Assembly (NCBI GenBank): GCA_003568315.1
Contig: PWYL01000036.1
Location: 1-64,000 of the forward strand
Length of the DNA: 64,000 bases
Source of the DNA: Mollicutes bacterium
GTDB lineage: Bacteria; Bacillota_I; Bacilli_A; Izemoplasmatales; Izemoplasmataceae
Reading direction: 5' to 3'
Shown here: in pieces, positions 9,872-23,244 of the stretch
How positions within the stretch are numbered: the stretch's first letter is position 1
How the letters are laid out: each line of letters begins with the position of its first letter
Position numbers and translations under genes: made by a program
Notes under the pieces: model-generated
What the model saw: the letters and a program-made list of their open reading frames with translations, nothing else
Database searches by the model: none
Told to the model about the DNA's origin: nothing

Positions 9872-9900
9872 ATTATAGTGGATTTTATCCGTTTTTACAA
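9872..9900 (-). promoter_or_regulatory. Sigma-A-type promoter of pta
   Basis: Minus strand TTGTAA-17 bp-TATAAT. Confidence 0.7.
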
Positions 9901-9958
9901 TCGGATTCGTGTGTCGGACGGACGCTTTTCGTGTTAGAATGGAATAGGGGGAACAACC

Positions 9959-10609
9959 ATGACCAAACTGAACACCGTTCTATTCGACTTGGACGGCACA
10001 CTCGTCGATTCCAACGAAATCATCATCGCAAGCTACATCCACGCTTACAAATCCCACCTTCCCGGCCGTGTTCCCGCAAGAGAGACCATCATCGAGCAAA
10101 TCGGCCCCCCTTTGAAGGAAACCTTCTCCAAACACACCACCGACGCGGAAACCCTCAAGAAGCTCATCGCTACCTATCTCGACCACTACCGCGCGAACGA
10201 GCATGCATATTTTTGTCTTTATGACGGCGTCGTGGACGTGCTCGAACGTCTCAAAACACGGGGCGTCAACCTCGGCATCGTTACCAGCAAGTTCAAAGAA
10301 GCGGCCATGCCGAGCATCAGGCATTTCGGATTGGACGAATATCTCGACTGCATTGTGACACTCGATGACGTGGACGAGCCGAAACCTTCCGCTGAAGGTG
10401 TCCAAAGGGCGCTGGAACATTTCGACAATGTCCGGGGGGCGCTCTTTGTCGGCGACAACGAAAGCGACATCCTCGCCGGGAGGCGCGCCGGTGTCCTCAC
10501 GGCCGGTGTCCGTTGGAGCATCAAGGGTGAAGCCACCCTCCAAGCCGCGAAGCCCGATTACATGATCGCGAGGATGGAAGACATTCTCGCCATCCTAGAA
10601 AACGAGTAA
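9959..10609 (+). CDS. HAD-family hydrolase (PpaX/phosphoglycolate phosphatase-like)
   Basis: VLFDLDGTLVDSNEII, GIVTSKFKEAA, FVGDNESDILAGRRAG. Confidence 0.85.
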   Translation: MTKLNTVLFDLDGTLVDSNEIIIASYIHAYKSHLPGRVPARETIIEQIGPPLKETFSKHTTDAETLKKLIATYLDHYRANEHAYFCLYDGVVDVLERLKTRGVNLGIVTSKFKEAAMPSIRHFGLDEYLDCIVTLDDVDEPKPSAEGVQRALEHFDNVRGALFVGDNESDILAGRRAGVLTAGVRWSIKGEATLQAAKPDYMIARMEDILAILENE

Positions 10610-10622
10610 GGAGGCCGTAACC

Positions 10623-11045
10623 ATGAACGAAGACTGTATCTTCTGCAAGATCGTCAACGGGGACATTCCCGCTTTCAGGGTCTATGAGGACGAACATGTG
10701 TTGGCTTTTCTCGATATCACCCAGGGAACCCGCGGGCACACCCTGCTCGTGCCGAAGAAACATGTCGAGAATGCCTATGGGTTGAGCGAAGAAGATGCCG
10801 CCATGTTGTTCAAGCGGGTTCCGAAGATCGCCCGGGCCATCAAACACGCGTTCGACCCGATCGGACTGAATATCATCAACAACAACGACCAACCCCTGCA
10901 GAGCGTCTTCCACGTCCACATCCACCTGATTCCCCGTTATGCGTCCGACGGCATGGTCCTCTCGATGAAAGACCGCCAGGACGAATACGGGAAGGAAGAT
11001 TACGAAGCCGTCCGGAAGGCCATCAAGGAGAGCCTCGGCCATTGA
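10623..11045 (+). CDS. HIT family protein
   Basis: CIFCKIVNGDIPAFRVYED, LLVPKKH, HVHIHLIPRY (HIT motif). Confidence 0.93.
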   Translation: MNEDCIFCKIVNGDIPAFRVYEDEHVLAFLDITQGTRGHTLLVPKKHVENAYGLSEEDAAMLFKRVPKIARAIKHAFDPIGLNIINNNDQPLQSVFHVHIHLIPRYASDGMVLSMKDRQDEYGKEDYEAVRKAIKESLGH

Positions 11046-11066
11046 GGTGATCCGCCCCGACGAAGA

Positions 11067-11101
11067 AAGCGCCCGCGAACCGTTCGCGGGCGCTTGTTTT
11101 T
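11067..11101. terminator. Terminator between HIT gene and leucyl aminopeptidase gene
   Basis: AAGCGCCCGCGAA-CCG-TTCGCGGGCGCTT followed by GTTTTT. Confidence 0.8.
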
Positions 11102-11114
11102 GCATGGTGTGTGT

Positions 11115-12503
11115 TCAGACACCGAGATGGCGGGCAATGGTCCTCACCATGGATCCTTTGGCACCGGTCTCGCTCTCATAGGCGGTGCCGGCGATGTCGA
11201 GATGGATCCAGGGGGTGTCATCATCAACGAACTTCTCCAAGAAGGCCCCGGCGATGCTGGCTCCGGCTCCGACCCTTCCGCCGCTGTTTTTCATGTCGGC
11301 GACTTTGCTTTTCAAATCTTCGTGGTGCCCTGCACTGACAGGAAGTCTCCAAAGACCCTCCTTGGTTTCCTCCGCGGCTTTCGCGAACTCCCCGAAGAAA
11401 TCGTCGTTGTTGGAAAAGGCCCCCGTGTGATGTTTTCCGAGGGCGCCGACGACGGCGCCTGTCAAAGTCGCAACATCGATCAGACGTCGAGCCTTTCTTT
11501 TTTGCGCATACCAGAGAGCGTCAGCCAGCGTCAGCCTTCCTTCGGCATCGGTGGAGATGATCTCGATGGTCTTGCCGGCGGCCGAGGTGATGATGTCGTC
11601 GGGCACATGGGCGTCGTCGCCGATCTTGTTGTCGGTGGCGGCGATGGTCACACTGACATTCTTCTCGATGTCGCTACGGACAACCGCCTCGAAAGCACCG
11701 AGGACTGTCGCCGCACCGCCCATGTCCATCTTCATCGAAGGCATGCCGGTGGCGGATTTGAGCGAATATCCGCCCGTGTCATACATGATGCCTTTGCCGA
11801 CGAGACCGGTCATCTCTTCTCCTTTGGCCCCCTCGTATTCGAGATGGATGAGTTTGAGCGGATCCTTGCTGCCGGCGTTCACAGCCAGAAAGGCGCCCAT
11901 GCCGAGCTTTTCGCAGTCCTCTTTCTCGAGGATTTCCAGTTTCACATTGTCGTATTGTTTGAACTTCTCGACATATTCGGCGAGTTTCTCGGCGTTCAGA
12001 TGGTTGTAGGGGGTGTTGACGAGATCGCGGGTGTTGTTGACGGCTTCGCCGAGGATGATGCCGCGTGTGATCTCTCTTTCATCCGCCGCTTTCGCATGAT
12101 AGTGGATCGCTTTCTCGCCTTTTTCGTCTTTCGTCGTCGGCTTGAACCGTTCAAACCGGTAGGCGGCCATGAGCGTTTGTTCCATCACTTCTTTCACGCT
12201 TTCGGCGGGGAAGGTGTCGACGAGAAGTAGTGCGTCGTTCTCCAGTTCTCCCACGGCCTTTCTGAACGCCTTTTCTTGTTTTTTGGCGCTTTGGAACGTG
12301 TCCTCGGGAAGAATGTGGACACTCGGTGCGGGGATGAGCCCCAGTGTGACAACCGTTTTGTAACGTTCGCCGTCCAATTCCCTCAGCTTGCCGTTCAATT
12401 TCTTGTCAAGCTCTTGGAAAAGGGGCTTCTTGTCATCATAGAAGATGATGAGCGATTTCTTCTCGCTCTCTGGGTGGAAATCCTGTTGTTCTTGCAAGTG
12501 CAT
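11115..12503 (-). CDS. M17 family leucyl aminopeptidase
   Basis: LVGKGIMYDTGGYSLK, MKMDMGGAATVLGA, NTDAEGRL-like STDAEGRLTLADAL. Confidence 0.92.
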   Translation of the reverse strand: MHLQEQQDFHPESEKKSLIIFYDDKKPLFQELDKKLNGKLRELDGERYKTVVTLGLIPAPSVHILPEDTFQSAKKQEKAFRKAVGELENDALLLVDTFPAESVKEVMEQTLMAAYRFERFKPTTKDEKGEKAIHYHAKAADEREITRGIILGEAVNNTRDLVNTPYNHLNAEKLAEYVEKFKQYDNVKLEILEKEDCEKLGMGAFLAVNAGSKDPLKLIHLEYEGAKGEEMTGLVGKGIMYDTGGYSLKSATGMPSMKMDMGGAATVLGAFEAVVRSDIEKNVSVTIAATDNKIGDDAHVPDDIITSAAGKTIEIISTDAEGRLTLADALWYAQKRKARRLIDVATLTGAVVGALGKHHTGAFSNNDDFFGEFAKAAEETKEGLWRLPVSAGHHEDLKSKVADMKNSGGRVGAGASIAGAFLEKFVDDDTPWIHLDIAGTAYESETGAKGSMVRTIARHLGV

Positions 12504-12513
12504 CGAATCCCTC

Positions 12514-13788
12514 CTATTTTATGATGTCGGTGCCGATGTAAGGGCGGAGCGCTTCGGGAACCACGACACTTCCGTCCTCTTGTTGATTGTTTTCAAGAAT
12601 CGCGACGACGGTCCTGCCGACGGCGAGGCCCGACCCGTTCAGGGTGTGGGCATATTCCGGTTTCGCGTTCTTGTCTCTCCTAAACCGGATGCCGCCGCGG
12701 CGGGCTTGGAAATCCTCGGCGTTGGAGATGCTGCCGATTTCACGATAACCGCCGTACGAAGGGACATAGACCTCGATGTCATACGTTTTCGCCATGGCGA
12801 ACCCGAGATCGCCCGAACAGATCTCGACGACGCGGTAGGGGAGATCGAGTTTCTGCAAGACCTTCTCGCTGTGTCTGAGCATCTTCTCAAGTTCGTCATA
12901 GGAAGTCTCGGGGGTCGTGAACTTGATGAGTTCGACCTTGTTGAACTGGTGTTGGCGGATGATGCCGCGGGTGTCTCGGCCGGCGCTGCCGATCTCTTGG
13001 CGGAAGGCCGTCGTGAAGGCGACATAATTGATGGGAAGGTCGGCGGCCGCGAGAATCTCGTCCCGGTGCATGTTGATGCCGGGAACTTCGGCCGTCGGGT
13101 TGAGATAGAGTCCGCGCTCGTCCGTGAGCTTGAAAGCGTCGTCTTTGAATTTGGGAAATTGTCCCGTCGCGGTCATCGCCGCTTCATTGACGATATAGGG
13201 GAGAAGGACCTCTCTGTAACCATGTTCTTCGGCATGCAGATCCATCATGAAATTGATCAGTGCGCGTTCGAGTCTGGCCCCCATCCCCTTGTAGATGACG
13301 AAACGGCTGGCCGAGATTTTCGCCGCCCGTTCGAAATCGAGGATGTCGAGGTTTCGGGCCACGTCCCAGTGCGGTTTCGGCTCGAAGGAAAAATCGGGGA
13401 TCCTGCCGACTTTCCGCAACTCGACATTCTCGGTGTCGTCCTTGCCGAGTGGGATATCCTCGTGGGGTACGTTCGGAATCCCGAGCATGGTGTCTTTGAT
13501 CTCTTGTTCGATCCCTTTGAGTTCATCTTCCATGTCGGCGATCCGCTGCTTGTCCTTCTCGACCTCTTCCAACAACGCAGCGACATCCTTGCCTTCGCGT
13601 TTTTTGATGCCGATGTTCTTGCTGATCTCGTTCCTTTTCGCTTTGAGGGACTCGATCTCTTGCAAGAGTTCCCGGCGTCTTGTGTCCTTGGTGACGATGT
13701 CGCGGAGATGTCCGTGGTCTTCTCCGCGCTTGTTCAATCGCTCCACGATGTTATCCAAATCATCCCGCAACCTTTTCATGTCGAGCAT
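12514..13788 (-). CDS. serS: Seryl-tRNA synthetase
   Basis: [23 protein letters not shown]-terminal coiled coil, [58 protein letters not shown]. Confidence 0.95.
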   Translation of the reverse strand: MLDMKRLRDDLDNIVERLNKRGEDHGHLRDIVTKDTRRRELLQEIESLKAKRNEISKNIGIKKREGKDVAALLEEVEKDKQRIADMEDELKGIEQEIKDTMLGIPNVPHEDIPLGKDDTENVELRKVGRIPDFSFEPKPHWDVARNLDILDFERAAKISASRFVIYKGMGARLERALINFMMDLHAEEHGYREVLLPYIVNEAAMTATGQFPKFKDDAFKLTDERGLYLNPTAEVPGINMHRDEILAAADLPINYVAFTTAFRQEIGSAGRDTRGIIRQHQFNKVELIKFTTPETSYDELEKMLRHSEKVLQKLDLPYRVVEICSGDLGFAMAKTYDIEVYVPSYGGYREIGSISNAEDFQARRGGIRFRRDKNAKPEYAHTLNGSGLAVGRTVVAILENNQQEDGSVVVPEALRPYIGTDIIK

Positions 13789-13827
13789 GTCTTTTCCTCC
13801 TTCGTCCTTGGGATTGAGAATAAAAAA

Positions 13828-14045
13828 CACCCGTCCCCTTGACAGGGACGAGTGTGTATCACCCGTGTTGCCACCCTAGTTGGCGCTTGCGCGCCCGCTC
13901 TAGCCGGTGTAACGGCCGGTCCCGGGAAGTTTTCCTTCCGCTCCGAGGTGGATTTCGCCCCTGCACACTGCCGGTTTTCAGCACCACCGGCTCTCTTTGA
14001 GAGCGCATGGAGGCTACTTCGCCTCATCGTCGCTTTGATACTTGG
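13828..14045 (-). promoter_or_regulatory. T-box leader of serS (specifier probably UCC, minus strand of 13950-13952)
   Basis: Minus strand AGAGAGCCGGTGGTGCTGAAAACCGGCA (Stem I distal part), GCGAAATCCACCTCGGAGC (specifier UCC+A), CTAGGGTGGCAACACGGGT (T-box), then a terminator hairpin CACTCGTCCCTG...CAGGGGACGGGTGTTTTTT. Confidence 0.92.
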
Positions 14046-14074
14046 ATTTTAGCAAACTCCCCCGTCGTTGTCAA
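14046..14074 (-). promoter_or_regulatory. Sigma-A-type promoter of the serS T-box leader
   Basis: Minus strand TTGACA-17 bp-TAAAAT. Confidence 0.8.
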
Positions 14075-14108
14075 TCGCTGTCGCGAAGGTTCGTTGTCCC
14101 TTCTCCAC

Positions 14109-14147
14109 AACACCCGCCCCTTACCAAAAAAGTAAGGGGCGGGTGTT
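14109..14147 (-). terminator. Perfect 16-bp hairpin downstream of gyrA
   Basis: AACACCCGCCCCTTAC-CAAAAAA-GTAAGGGGCGGGTGTT; no U-tract on the minus strand. Confidence 0.55.
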
Positions 14148-14151
14148 GGCT

Positions 14152-16638
14152 TCATTTTGCAAGGGGGGCCGTATCGAGAATTTCCACCTCATCGACGTCT
14201 TCGTCCTGGGGTGGGACGATGGCGATATTGGCGACGGTATGGGCCTCGTCAAGACGCATGAGACGCACACCCTGGGTCACCCGTGAACTGCAGGAAATCT
14301 GGGCCACGGGCATCCGGATCATCGTGCCCCGGTCGGAAAAGAGGATGGCATCCTCATCACCCCGGACACCCCGGAGTTTCTGCAGCGGGCCGTTCTTGTC
14401 GGTGATGTTCAACGTCTTCACGCCTTTCCCGCCGCGGTTTTGACTTCTGTACTCGCTGATCCGCGTCCGTTTCCCGTAGCCTTTCTCCGTAACGATGAGG
14501 ATCTCTTTGCGGTCTTCGTCGACTATGGCCGCCCCGACAACCTCCTCGTGATCCGCGAGACGGATTCCCCGGACACCTGTGGCGACGCGTCCCATGGGGC
14601 GGACGGTCTCTTCATTGAAACGGATGGCCTTCCCGTTCGAAGCGCCGATGATGATGTCCATGTCGCCGCGCGTGAGTTTGACGTCCAGGAGTTCGTCGTC
14701 TTCGCGGAGATTGATCGCCCGGATGCCCGTTGTGCGGATATTTTGGAAATCCTTGACGGGAGTCCGTTTGACAAGTCCCCTCTTCGTGACGAAGAAAAGG
14801 TTCTCGGGGCGCTGGAAGTCCTTGATGGGGGTCACGGCTTGGAGGCGTTCCCCCTTTTCGAGTTCAAGCAGGTTCACGAGCGGAAGGCCTTTCGATGTGC
14901 GTCCGAACACGGGAATCCTGTATCCTTTGATTTTGTAGACGCGGCCGTAGTTCGTGAAAAAGAGCAGCCAATCATGGGTGGAAGTGTAGAGGATGTGCTC
15001 CACGGCGTCGTCCTCATGCATCTTGATTCCGGTCATGCCTTTCCCGCCGCGATGCTGCGTCCGATAGCCCTCGATGGACATGCGTTTGCAGTAGCCGGCT
15101 TGGGTGATGGTGACGATGACATCTTCTTGGGGGATGAGATCCTCGTCCTCGAGATCGAGGTCGATCGCGAGGGATATCTCCGTGCGTCTCTCATCGCCAT
15201 AACGCGCTTTCAGTCCGAGAAGGTCCTCCCGGATGACTTCCCGCTTTTTGTCTTCGCTTGCGAGGATGGCCCGGTATTCTTCGATTCTTTGCTTCAAGTT
15301 TTCCAACTCTTCGCCGATCTTTTCACGTTCGAGTCCGGAGAGTCTCCTCAGACGCATCTCGAGGATGGCCTGGGCCTGTTCGGGGGAGAGGCCGAACTTC
15401 TCGACGAGTTGTTGGTCGGCATCGTCATAGGCGTTCTTGATGACCTCGATGACGGCGTCGATGTCGGCAAGCGCCTTGAGGAGCCCCTCGAGGATGTGGG
15501 CGCGGGCCAAGGCCTTGTCGAGGTCGTAACGGGTCTTCTTCGTGAGGACCTCGATCTGATGGGAGAAATAATGCCGGATGGCCCCCTGCAGTGAGAGGAC
15601 TTCGGGTTTCCCATCGACCAAAGCGAGCATGTTCACACCGAACGAGGTCTGCAAGGGGGTGTGTTTGTAGAGGTTGTTCAATGTGACCTCGGCGTTCACG
15701 CCCTTGCGGAGTTCGATGATGATCTTTATACCGTCGCGGTTCGACTCGTCGCGAAGGTCGGTGATGCCTTCGATGCGTTTCTCCTTGGCCAGTTCGGCAA
15801 TCTTCTCGATGAGCCGGGTCTTGTTGACCATGTAGGGGATCTCGGTCACCGTGATCGTCTGTTTGCCGCTTGGAGAGCCGGTGATCTCCGTCCGGGCCCG
15901 GACTTTGAAAGAGCCGCTGCCCGTTTCATAGGCCTGACGCAGTCCGGAAAGGCCCATGATGGTCCCTCCGGTCGGGAAATCCGGACCTTTGACGATGCCC
16001 ATGAGATTGTCGAGTCCGATGTCGGGATCCTCCATGTAGGCGAGGACGCCGTCCACGACTTCGTTCAGATTGTGCGGCGGGATGTTCGTCGCCATGCCGA
16101 CAGCAATCCCGGTGGAGCCGTTCACGAGCAGGTTGGGGAACTTCGCGGGGAGCACCGAAGGTTCTCTTTCGGTGCCGTCGTAGTTCTCTTCGAACCGCAC
16201 CGTGTCCTTCTTGATGTCCTTCAACATCTCGACGGAGATCTTGCCCATCCTGGCTTCGGTATAACGCATGGCCGCGGCCCCGTCCCCGTCGATGGAGCCG
16301 AAATTGCCGTGGCCGTCGACTAACGGGTAGCGATAGCTGAAAGGCTGCGCCATGCGGACCATGGCGTCATAGATCGCCGAATCGCCGTGCGGATGGTATT
16401 TACCCATGACATCCCCGACGATTCGGGCGGATTTCTTGTAGGCTCTGTCGGGATGGACGCCCAATTCGTCCATGCCGTAGAGGATGCGCCTGTGGACGGG
16501 CTTCATGCCGTCACGCACGTCGGGAAGGGCGCGGGAGACGATGACGCTCATCGCATAGTCCATAAAGGAGTTCTTCATCTCGTGGTTGATGTTGATGTTG
16601 TTGATCTTGTCGAAATTGTTCGGTTTCATTGCATCCAT
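14152..16638 (-). CDS. gyrA: DNA gyrase subunit A
   Basis: [42 protein letters not shown]-type GyrA box ([11 protein letters not shown]). GyrA rather than ParC by context with gyrB/recF. Confidence 0.96.
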   Translation of the reverse strand: MDAMKPNNFDKINNININHEMKNSFMDYAMSVIVSRALPDVRDGMKPVHRRILYGMDELGVHPDRAYKKSARIVGDVMGKYHPHGDSAIYDAMVRMAQPFSYRYPLVDGHGNFGSIDGDGAAAMRYTEARMGKISVEMLKDIKKDTVRFEENYDGTEREPSVLPAKFPNLLVNGSTGIAVGMATNIPPHNLNEVVDGVLAYMEDPDIGLDNLMGIVKGPDFPTGGTIMGLSGLRQAYETGSGSFKVRARTEITGSPSGKQTITVTEIPYMVNKTRLIEKIAELAKEKRIEGITDLRDESNRDGIKIIIELRKGVNAEVTLNNLYKHTPLQTSFGVNMLALVDGKPEVLSLQGAIRHYFSHQIEVLTKKTRYDLDKALARAHILEGLLKALADIDAVIEVIKNAYDDADQQLVEKFGLSPEQAQAILEMRLRRLSGLEREKIGEELENLKQRIEEYRAILASEDKKREVIREDLLGLKARYGDERRTEISLAIDLDLEDEDLIPQEDVIVTITQAGYCKRMSIEGYRTQHRGGKGMTGIKMHEDDAVEHILYTSTHDWLLFFTNYGRVYKIKGYRIPVFGRTSKGLPLVNLLELEKGERLQAVTPIKDFQRPENLFFVTKRGLVKRTPVKDFQNIRTTGIRAINLREDDELLDVKLTRGDMDIIIGASNGKAIRFNEETVRPMGRVATGVRGIRLADHEEVVGAAIVDEDRKEILIVTEKGYGKRTRISEYRSQNRGGKGVKTLNITDKNGPLQKLRGVRGDEDAILFSDRGTMIRMPVAQISCSSRVTQGVRLMRLDEAHTVANIAIVPPQDEDVDEVEILDTAPLAK

Positions 16639-16650
16639 GGCTATCCGCTC

Positions 16651-19643
<2,993 letters not shown>

Positions 19644-19663
<20 letters not shown>

Positions 19664-19874
19664 TCTCGTAGATCCCTTCTTTTGGGATTTCCACCACCGA
19701 ACCCGGATAGAGTTTCCGGCCGCGACGGTGTTCTCTTTCTCCGTCTACACGGATCTCCTCCTCCGCGAGGGTGATCTTGGCTTCGCCTCCCGTGCCCACA
19801 TGGTCGACATATTTCAACAACTGACCCAGAGTGATGAATTCGGTCGAGATCGGAACTTTTTTCATTTTTTGCAC
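19644..19874 (-). CDS. S4 domain RNA-binding protein (YaaA-like)
   Basis: FITLGQLLKYVDHVGTGGEAKITLAEEEIRVDGEREHRRGRKLYPGSVVEI between dnaN and recF. Confidence 0.92.
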
Positions 19875-19961
19875 ACTTCCTCGGTCGTCTTTCTTATATA
19901 GTACTCTATTATTATATCATAAACATAGTATTAGAAGAAGGCGGAGACCCGATCAGAGCAA

Positions 19962-19988
19962 AAAAAAACCACGAATCGTGGTTTTTTT
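19962..19988. terminator. Terminator downstream of dnaN
   Basis: AAAAAAACCACGAATCGTGGTTTTTTT. Confidence 0.8.
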
Positions 19989-19993
19989 GACGT

Positions 19994-21118
19994 CTAATCG
20001 GTTTTTACGGGCAACACGAGTTGTAACATGTCCTCGTCGTATTCGCCGGTTATGACGAAAGGACGTATCTCTCCGGTGAACTTGACAATCACCTCGCTGG
20101 AGTTGAACACGCGCAAAGCTTCGAGGAGGTATTTCGAACTGAAGGCGATTTTCAAAGGTGAACCGACGATCTCATCGACGGGATGGACCTCTTCGAGCAC
20201 TCGCCCGATTTCGGGAGAGTTCGAAGAAATCTCGACCACATTGTCCTGCCGGACATCGAGCTTCACGATGGCATTCTTGCCGTCGCGGCTCGAAAGGAGG
20301 CTCGCCCGTTCGATGGCGGTGATGAGCTGCTCTTTGTTGAATTTGATTTGCACGGGATATTCCTCGGGAATGAGTTTCCCGGTCTCGGGATAGTTTCCTT
20401 CGAGGAGCCTCGAGAGGAAAAGGACGTTGTCGTACTCGAAAAGGACGCGGTTCTGGTCGAAATGTATGCGGACGTTTTCCTGGTTGTTCTCAAGGATTTT
20501 CATGAGTTCTTCCAGGCTTTTGCCGGGGATGATGACGTTCATGGGATCATAGGTGTTCTCGAGTTGGATCTTCTTCTGGCTGAGTCCATAGCTGTCCGTG
20601 GCGATACCGGTCAGTTGTTCGCCGTCGATGGTGAAGTTCACGCCGGTGAGGATGGGCCGGTTCTCGATGGTCGAGGTGGCGAATGCCGTCTGGCGGATGA
20701 TGGTCTTCAACGTACGGACGTTGACTTCGACGACCCCGGATTGTTTTTTGAAGACGATGTTGGGATAGTCTTCGAGGTCGAGGAGGTTGAGGGTGATGTC
20801 GGAATGGTCGGCTTCGATCCGCAGGAGATTGTCTTCGCCTTCCGTGAGGGAGACCATCTGTCCGTCGAGTCTCCTCACAATCTCGATGAAATATTTGCCG
20901 GGAACGAGAACGGAGCCCTCTTTTTCCACATCGAGTCCGTTTCCTTCCATCAAGACTTTGATGGATATGTCGGAATTGCTGGTGGTGATGGCGAGGGACT
21001 TCCCCTCCACATCGATCTTGATTCCTTGCAACGCCGGATTGGGGGTTTTGCTGGAAAGGGCTTTTTGAGCTATAAGAAGATGGTAGAGCAAACGGTCCTT
21101 GTTCACTTGGATGCGCAT
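19994..21118 (-). CDS. dnaN: DNA polymerase III beta subunit (sliding clamp)
   Basis: MRIQVNKDRLLYHLLIAQKALSSKTPNPALQGIKI, three-repeat clamp length, C-terminal QLVLPVKT. Confidence 0.96.
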   Translation of the reverse strand: MRIQVNKDRLLYHLLIAQKALSSKTPNPALQGIKIDVEGKSLAITTSNSDISIKVLMEGNGLDVEKEGSVLVPGKYFIEIVRRLDGQMVSLTEGEDNLLRIEADHSDITLNLLDLEDYPNIVFKKQSGVVEVNVRTLKTIIRQTAFATSTIENRPILTGVNFTIDGEQLTGIATDSYGLSQKKIQLENTYDPMNVIIPGKSLEELMKILENNQENVRIHFDQNRVLFEYDNVLFLSRLLEGNYPETGKLIPEEYPVQIKFNKEQLITAIERASLLSSRDGKNAIVKLDVRQDNVVEISSNSPEIGRVLEEVHPVDEIVGSPLKIAFSSKYLLEALRVFNSSEVIVKFTGEIRPFVITGEYDEDMLQLVLPVKTD

Positions 21119-21252
21119 GTCATCACCTCGGTTTCATTTGTACATTCATTCTCTTTTTCTTTGTTATTGATTATTGGTGTCGTGTGGAAATGGGGAAATC
21201 TCTGTATTTCATATCTATTATACCACAAAAGGGGCTGTCCATGTGGGGTTTT

Positions 21253-22632
21253 TCAAGAGTTTTCTCCACACTTGTGTTTGAGTTTTTCAACATCATTCTT
21301 CACATTGTGGTCGAGCTGCAATTCATTGTTGATTTTCTTGATGGAATGCATGACGGTGGAGTGGTCGCGGTTGTTGAAATAGGTGCCGATCCGCTTGTAG
21401 GGGAGGTCATAGAGGTCTTTGATGAGATGCATGGCGATCTGGCGGGGATAGACATATTGACGGGCCCTTTTCTTGGAGATGAGATCGCTTGTGGTGATGT
21501 TGTAGTAGTCGCTCACGACGGAAAGGAGGTTGCGGATCTTGTTGCGGAGGAAGTCGTGTTCACCACGACGTGGACGGACAAGATTCTCGAGGGCGATCTC
21601 GGCGTTCTTCACTGTGAAATCGTAATCGAATGCGGTACAATAGAAAAGGACGCGTTTCAAGGCGCCTTCGAGTTCGCGGACGTTGTTGTCGAAGACACTC
21701 GCGATGTATTCGATGACTTTGTCGGGGATCATGTCGGTCTCGCTCGTCTCCGCGAGGAGTTTCTTTTGCAGAATCTTGATGCGATGGTCCAGATCCGGAC
21801 GGTTGATATCGACGGTGACCCCCCAGGAAAAGCGGGAAGTCAGGCGGTTCATGATGTCGCTGAGGTCGCTCGCTTTGCGGTCCGAGGTGATGACGATCTG
21901 CTTTTGCTGGTTGTGGAGTTGTTCGAAAAGCTTGAAGAACTCCTCTTGCGATTTTTCTTTTTTCGCCAGGAACTGGATGTCGTCGACGAGCAGGACATCG
22001 ACGGCACGATAGATGTTGTTGAATTCGTTGTATTTCTTTTTGCTCGCATAGCGGACATAGTCCTCGACGAACTGGTCGGCTTTGACATAGAGGACCCTCG
22101 TGTTGATTTCGCCTTCCAGGATGTAGTTGCCGATACATTGCATGAGATGGGTCTTGCCGAGACCCACATCACCGAAAATGTATAGCGGGTTGGCGACGAT
22201 GCCCGGTTGGTCGGCGATCTTGATCGCGGAGGTGTAGGCGAGCCGGTTGGAATGGCCCACGACGAAATTGCCGAACGTGTAGGAAGGGTTCAGGTTCGCG
22301 TTCAAGTGAGCTTCCTCGCATCTTTGGTGGTCGGGAACGTTGACACCGAACGACTTGTCGTTGCTCATTTCCTTTTCGGCCTGGTTTTTGGTGATGAGGC
22401 GGTATTCATAGCGCTCATCGACATAGTTTTCCAAAAGCCGGTTCATTTTCTGGAGATAGACGAGCTCGATCCTTTTCTTGATGAACTCGTTGTCGACCAT
22501 GAGGTAGACATAATTGTTTTTCACTTTGTAGACAGAGTCGACGGACGCGAAGATCTCTTCAAAAGTGCTGTCTTCGAGCTGCATCTCGAGCTGGCCCTTG
22601 ACTTCTTGCCATATGTCGATGTGTTGGTCCAT
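21253..22632 (-). CDS. dnaA: Chromosomal replication initiator DnaA
   Basis: NPSYTFGNFVVGHSNRLAY, NPLYIFGDVGLGKTHLMQCIGNYIL, DVLLVDDIQFLAKKEKSQEEFF, domain IV RQIAMHLIKDL and YFNNRDHSTVMHS. Confidence 0.97.
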   Translation of the reverse strand: MDQHIDIWQEVKGQLEMQLEDSTFEEIFASVDSVYKVKNNYVYLMVDNEFIKKRIELVYLQKMNRLLENYVDERYEYRLITKNQAEKEMSNDKSFGVNVPDHQRCEEAHLNANLNPSYTFGNFVVGHSNRLAYTSAIKIADQPGIVANPLYIFGDVGLGKTHLMQCIGNYILEGEINTRVLYVKADQFVEDYVRYASKKKYNEFNNIYRAVDVLLVDDIQFLAKKEKSQEEFFKLFEQLHNQQKQIVITSDRKASDLSDIMNRLTSRFSWGVTVDINRPDLDHRIKILQKKLLAETSETDMIPDKVIEYIASVFDNNVRELEGALKRVLFYCTAFDYDFTVKNAEIALENLVRPRRGEHDFLRNKIRNLLSVVSDYYNITTSDLISKKRARQYVYPRQIAMHLIKDLYDLPYKRIGTYFNNRDHSTVMHSIKKINNELQLDHNVKNDVEKLKHKCGENS

Positions 22633-22998
22633 GTTTTCACCTCCCGGGCGGTTCTATTCTAGCACAACACATTGGCAAAAAAAACTCTAAATTATCGACG
22701 AAAAATGTGGAAAACATTTCTTTCCATAACCATTCCACACAAGTAGCATAATGCCCACAACCTCTTAAAAAGGCCAAAAAACACACTTTCCACTTTTCCA
22801 CACCACCCGTGTTTCCCCATTTCCTCTTTTCCACATACCCGGGTGCGGAAACATTGACACCATGCAGTTTTTGTATGTGGAAAACTTGTTTGGAATATTT
22901 ACAAACACAACGTTTTCCTGTTATCAGTTGACAGAGAGCCACGGATTGTATATAATTTATAAACGCGCGGTTTCGCCGCAGTGTTGGAGGTGCGACCC
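22633..22998. other. oriC: Candidate chromosomal origin of replication (oriC)
   Basis: dnaA/rpmH divergent intergenic region with TTTTCCACA/TGTGGAAAA 9-mers at 22706-22714, 22794-22802, 22827-22835 and 22876-22884, plus CATTCCACA at 22731-22739. Confidence 0.85.
22928..22956 (+). promoter_or_regulatory. Sigma-A promoter of rpmH
   Basis: TTGACA-17 bp-TATAAT, perfect consensus. Confidence 0.9.
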
Positions 22999-23133
22999 AT
23001 GAAAAGGACTTATCAGCCCAACCGGAAGAAGAAAGCGCGGAAACAGGGTTTTCGCAAACGCATGTCTTCGCCCTCGGGGCGGAGGATACTCGCCAGAAGG
23101 CGTGCGAAGAAACGAAGCCGCCTTTCGGCTTGA
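22999..23133 (+). CDS. rpmH: 50S ribosomal protein L34 (44 aa, absent from the ORF track)
   Basis: [53 protein letters not shown]. Confidence 0.97.
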   Translation: MKRTYQPNRKKKARKQGFRKRMSSPSGRRILARRRAKKRSRLSA

Positions 23134-23169
23134 CAACCGAAAAGAAAAAAACGAATCTTTGTACCTGTG

Positions 23170-23201
23170 AACACCTGAAAAGATTTATTTCAGGTGTTTT
23201 T
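23170..23201 (+). terminator. Intrinsic terminator/attenuator between rpmH and rnpA
   Basis: AACACCTGAAA-AGATTTA-TTTCAGGTGTT followed by TTT. Confidence 0.7.
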
Positions 23202-23244
23202 CATTGTAAAAGCCGAGACAGCACGAACTACCGGAGGTGGACGG

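Noticed and set aside
12445-13842. 465-aa plus-strand ORF antisense to serS
   Set aside because: Shadow ORF opposite a confident SerS; it even runs into the T-box leader region.
14440-15594. 384-aa plus-strand ORF within gyrA (and similar large ORFs opposite gyrB, dnaN, nrdJ, yidC and the aro genes)
   Set aside because: All lie opposite strongly supported genes and show the same acidic/hydrophobic antisense composition.
22640-22960. CRISPR-like or iteron repeats in the oriC region
   Set aside because: The repeats are only 9-mers with irregular spacing and fit DnaA-box-like sites; there is no direct-repeat/spacer architecture and no cas genes.
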